From the NCBI GenBank assembly GCA_022793565.1, contig JAAWDC010000036.1, positions 1-7,191 on the forward strand: a DNA stretch of 7,191 nucleotides. The letters are read 5' to 3'. Both the position numbers and the translations under genes were made by a program. Below are positions 5,852 to 7,191 of this stretch, in pieces. Origin of the DNA: Bacilli bacterium (GTDB taxonomy: Bacteria > Bacillota_I > Bacilli_A > RF39 > UBA660). Below the pieces are notes generated by a model. The model saw only the letters and a list, made by a program, of their open reading frames with translations, was not told the DNA's origin and ran no database searches. How positions within the stretch are numbered: position 1 is the stretch's first letter; the number at the start of each line of letters is the position of its first letter.

Positions 5852-6483
5852 AATTGCCATCTTTTCTTAAAATACTTCTTAGGAAGAATTTCCAGTAATT
5901 TCTCTTTTTGTACCCTTTCTCGATTCATAAACGCAAGAAAAGAATCTCCCCTTTGCTGAAGCAAAACAGGTCCAAACAAATATTCTTCTGCCCGGTATTT
6001 CTTCTTTCCCCTCTTAAAACGCAAAATAGGATAAAAGAACCCCTTATCAAAAACTAGAATTTCATCATCGATATAAAAGCCAAGTTTAGAAATCTCCTTT
6101 CGCACCTGATGAACATCATTGTTAGGAGATAAAATTAAAGTATGAACATTTTTTAAAAGATCCATCTTATATTTCAAAATTCCAACAATATTAAGTCCTC
6201 CCATTCCAGAAATAATTACAGTGTCTACACCCTCTTCAATGGGATCGATCCCATTTCCTTGCTTAACCTTGATTTCACTTTGTAATTGATACTTTTTAAT
6301 ATTCTCTCTTGCCTGAACAAGAGGTCCTTCTTTAATGTCTGACGCAATTGCCCGAATATCCTTCTTGTTTTGAAGTAAATAAATATCAAGAAGGGCATGA
6401 TCACATCCAACATCTAAAATTGTACTCCCATCTTCCACTAAAGAAGCCACTTTCTCTAACCGATGATTAATCTTTACTTTCAT
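5815..6483 (-). CDS. trmK: tRNA (adenine22-N1)-methyltransferase TrmK
   Basis: TrmK (COG2384, Bacillus YqfN) transfers methyl from S-adenosylmethionine to N1 of adenine 22 in the D-arm region of tRNAs. The 222-aa protein starts MKVKINHRLEKVASLV and has the SAM-binding motif ILDVGCDHALLDIYLL (22-37). The acidic motif SDI (48-50), the catalytic-region motif ISGMGGLNI (91-99) and LSPNND (118-123) follow, the last fitting the family's QPNN-like segment. Residues about 185-222 form a Lys/Arg-rich helical tail, as expected of the family's C-terminal coiled coil. The length is usual (about 230-240 aa). Start choice: an upstream ATG at 6534 gives 17 more residues, but GGAGGA lies 5 nt before ATG 6483 and the promoter lies inside that extension. 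The final codons run into the shared terminator hairpin. It follows rpoD but has its own promoter. Confidence 0.92.
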   Translation of the reverse strand: MKVKINHRLEKVASLVEDGSTILDVGCDHALLDIYLLQNKKDIRAIASDIKEGPLVQARENIKKYQLQSEIKVKQGNGIDPIEEGVDTVIISGMGGLNIVGILKYKMDLLKNVHTLILSPNNDVHQVRKEISKLGFYIDDEILVFDKGFFYPILRFKRGKKKYRAEEYLFGPVLLQQRGDSFLAFMNRERVQKEKLLEILPKKYFKKRWQLKKELRMIRRYL

Positions 6484-6488
6484 ACTGT

Positions 6489-6494
6489 TCCTCC
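6489..6494 (-). promoter_or_regulatory. trmK: Ribosome binding site fixing the trmK start
   Basis: GGAGGA is 5 nt from ATG 6483, the normal spacing. It supports the 222-residue protein over the longer frame beginning at 6534, whose upstream sequence is the rpoD terminator. Confidence 0.85.
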
Positions 6495-6499
6495 ACACT

Positions 6500-6534
6500 A
6501 TTCTAAGTTTATCAAAATACCTAGCAACTTTCAA
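6500..6534 (-). promoter_or_regulatory. trmK promoter region
   Basis: Best reading: -35 TTGAAA (6534-6529), 17 nt, -10 TAAACT (6511-6506) with a TG one base upstream (extended -10). A second -10 candidate, TAGAAT (6505-6500), follows immediately, with TTGCTA (6527-6522) 16 nt upstream. Both could serve. They lie directly after the rpoD terminator. Confidence 0.6.
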
Positions 6535-6536
6535 AC

Positions 6537-6569
6537 AAAAAAAGATTTCTAATTCGTTAAGAAATCTTT
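6537..6569 (-). terminator. Intrinsic terminator of rpoD
   Basis: On the minus strand AAAGATTTCT (6569-6560) pairs with AGAAATCTTT (6550-6541) across a 9-nt loop. It is followed by a T-run (6543-6537). The rpoD TAG stop (6551-6549) is at the loop/stem boundary. It isolates rpoD from trmK. Confidence 0.88.
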
Positions 6570-7191
6570 TAATTTCCTACTTCTAGAAGGATGTCTTAAT
6601 TTTCTCAAAGCCTTTGCTTCAATTTGACGAATTCTTTCTCTTGTAACTCCAAAAATTTGACCAACTTCTTCTAATGTACGACATTGTCCATCATCCAAAC
6701 CAAAACGTAAGCGAAGAACTCTCTCTTCTCGATCAGTTAATGTAAGTAATACACCACTCAATTCTTCTTTCAATAGTTCAACTGTTGCATATTCTTCTGG
6801 AGACATCGTTCTCTCATCTTTAATAAAATCACCAAGATGTGAATCATCTTCTTCTCCAATTGGAGTTTCCAAAGAAACAGGATCTTGACTAATCTTATAC
6901 ACTTCACGAACTTTCTCTATAGTAATTCCAAGTTTTTTAGCAATTTCCTCATCGGTTGGCTCACGATTTAATTCTTGCGTCAATTGACGTTGAACACGAG
7001 CTAATTTATTAATTGTCTCTACCATATGAACAGGTACACGAATCGTTCGTGCTTGATCAGCAATAGCTCGAGTAATTGCTTGACGAACCCACCAAGTAGC
7101 ATAAGTTGAAAATTTAAATCCTTTCGTTGGATCAAATTTATCAACAGCCTTCATAAGTCCAATGTTCCCTTCTTGAATTAAATCCAAAAAT
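6549..7191 (-). CDS. rpoD: Housekeeping RNA polymerase sigma factor RpoD/SigA, C-terminal part (cut by window edge)
   Basis: The primary sigma factor directs RNA polymerase core to promoters with TTGACA/TATAAT boxes. The window holds about 213 codons, and the gene runs on past 7191, so the N-terminus is missing. The first visible residues, [20 protein letters not shown], belong to region 2. The -10-binding helix follows as [18 protein letters not shown], then the RTIRVPVHM segment of region 3. Region 3.2 reads [20 protein letters not shown], and region 4.2 carries the -35-binding helix-turn-helix [20 protein letters not shown]. The ending [15 protein letters not shown] is typical of RpoD. The Trp-Trp pair and the region 4.2 helix-turn-helix are both intact, so this is a primary sigma factor, not an alternative one. 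It is followed by its own terminator and by trmK, a common Bacillota order. A TTG inside the visible part (7187) is not the real start. Confidence 0.96.
   Translation of the reverse strand, partial: FLDLIQEGNIGLMKAVDKFDPTKGFKFSTYATWWVRQAITRAIADQARTIRVPVHMVETINKLARVQRQLTQELNREPTDEEIAKKLGITIEKVREVYKISQDPVSLETPIGEEDDSHLGDFIKDERTMSPEEYATVELLKEELSGVLLTLTDREERVLRLRFGLDDGQCRTLEEVGQIFGVTRERIRQIEAKALRKLRHPSRSRKLKDFLTN

Noticed and set aside
5621..5860. Minus-strand open frame of 79 codons
   Set aside because: It is antisense to the yqfQ-like gene and runs through the shared terminator hairpin; it has no ribosome binding site of note.
6225..6413. Minus-strand open frame of 62 codons
   Set aside because: It is an out-of-frame reading inside trmK, where the TrmK frame has all the SAM-binding motifs.
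6484..6534. Longer N-terminus for TrmK
   Set aside because: The extension covers the promoter and the ribosome binding site GGAGGA; family proteins begin near KVKINHRLE.
525..7191. Possible TGA-to-tryptophan code
   Set aside because: All genes end and read normally with the standard code, tryptophans are TGG where checked, and no frame is improved by reading through TGA.

Overview
The window reads as chromosomal DNA of an AT-rich, low-GC Bacillota of the Bacilli type. The evidence is a DnaB/DnaI primosome pair of the Bacillus kind (a DnaD-like DnaB and an AAA+ DnaI with an N-terminal zinc motif), a SigA-type sigma factor next to trmK, a YqfQ/VrrA-like gene near trmK, strong purine-rich ribosome binding sites and U-tract terminators. 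Genus or species cannot be fixed from the sequence. All genes read with the standard bacterial code. The visible stops are TAG (four) and TAA (four), with no TGA. I see no tRNA, rRNA, CRISPR, insertion sequence or phage gene. Seven of the nine complete or partial genes I see transcribed leftward, plus the edge fragment of rpoD, lie on the minus strand or its operons; only the yqfQ-like gene is on the plus strand.

Layout from left to right. 1-464 (minus) is the N-terminal part of an endonuclease/exonuclease/phosphatase-fold protein cut by the window edge. 501-2932 is a replication-initiation unit read leftward: promoter, dnaB, an unlisted 38-codon single-membrane-span ORF, dnaI, and a terminator whose loop holds the dnaI stop codon. 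2946-5342 is a type II secretion/type IV pilus-like unit read leftward: promoter, a GspF/PilC/ComGB-type platform protein with an unusual N-terminal extension, a PilD/ComC-type prepilin peptidase, and a terminator. 5362-5851 holds the divergent yqfQ-like gene on the plus strand. Its terminator is shared with the convergent trmK. 5815-6534 is trmK with its own promoter, and 6537-7191 is the C-terminal part of rpoD/sigA with its terminator.

The genes form three functional groups. DnaB and DnaI load the replicative helicase, and the small membrane ORF lies between them. The platform protein and prepilin peptidase are two of the core parts of a pseudopilus machine (DNA uptake or secretion); no assembly ATPase or pilin gene is beside them here. 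Sigma factor and TrmK are housekeeping genes for transcription and tRNA modification. Intergenic spaces are short, and in several places a terminator runs straight into the next promoter.

The most useful new observations are the 38-aa membrane ORF inside the dnaB-dnaI operon, the stand-alone platform protein/peptidase pair with the extended N-terminus, and the yqfQ-like protein's conserved core followed by a disordered tail and a hydrophobic C-terminal end.
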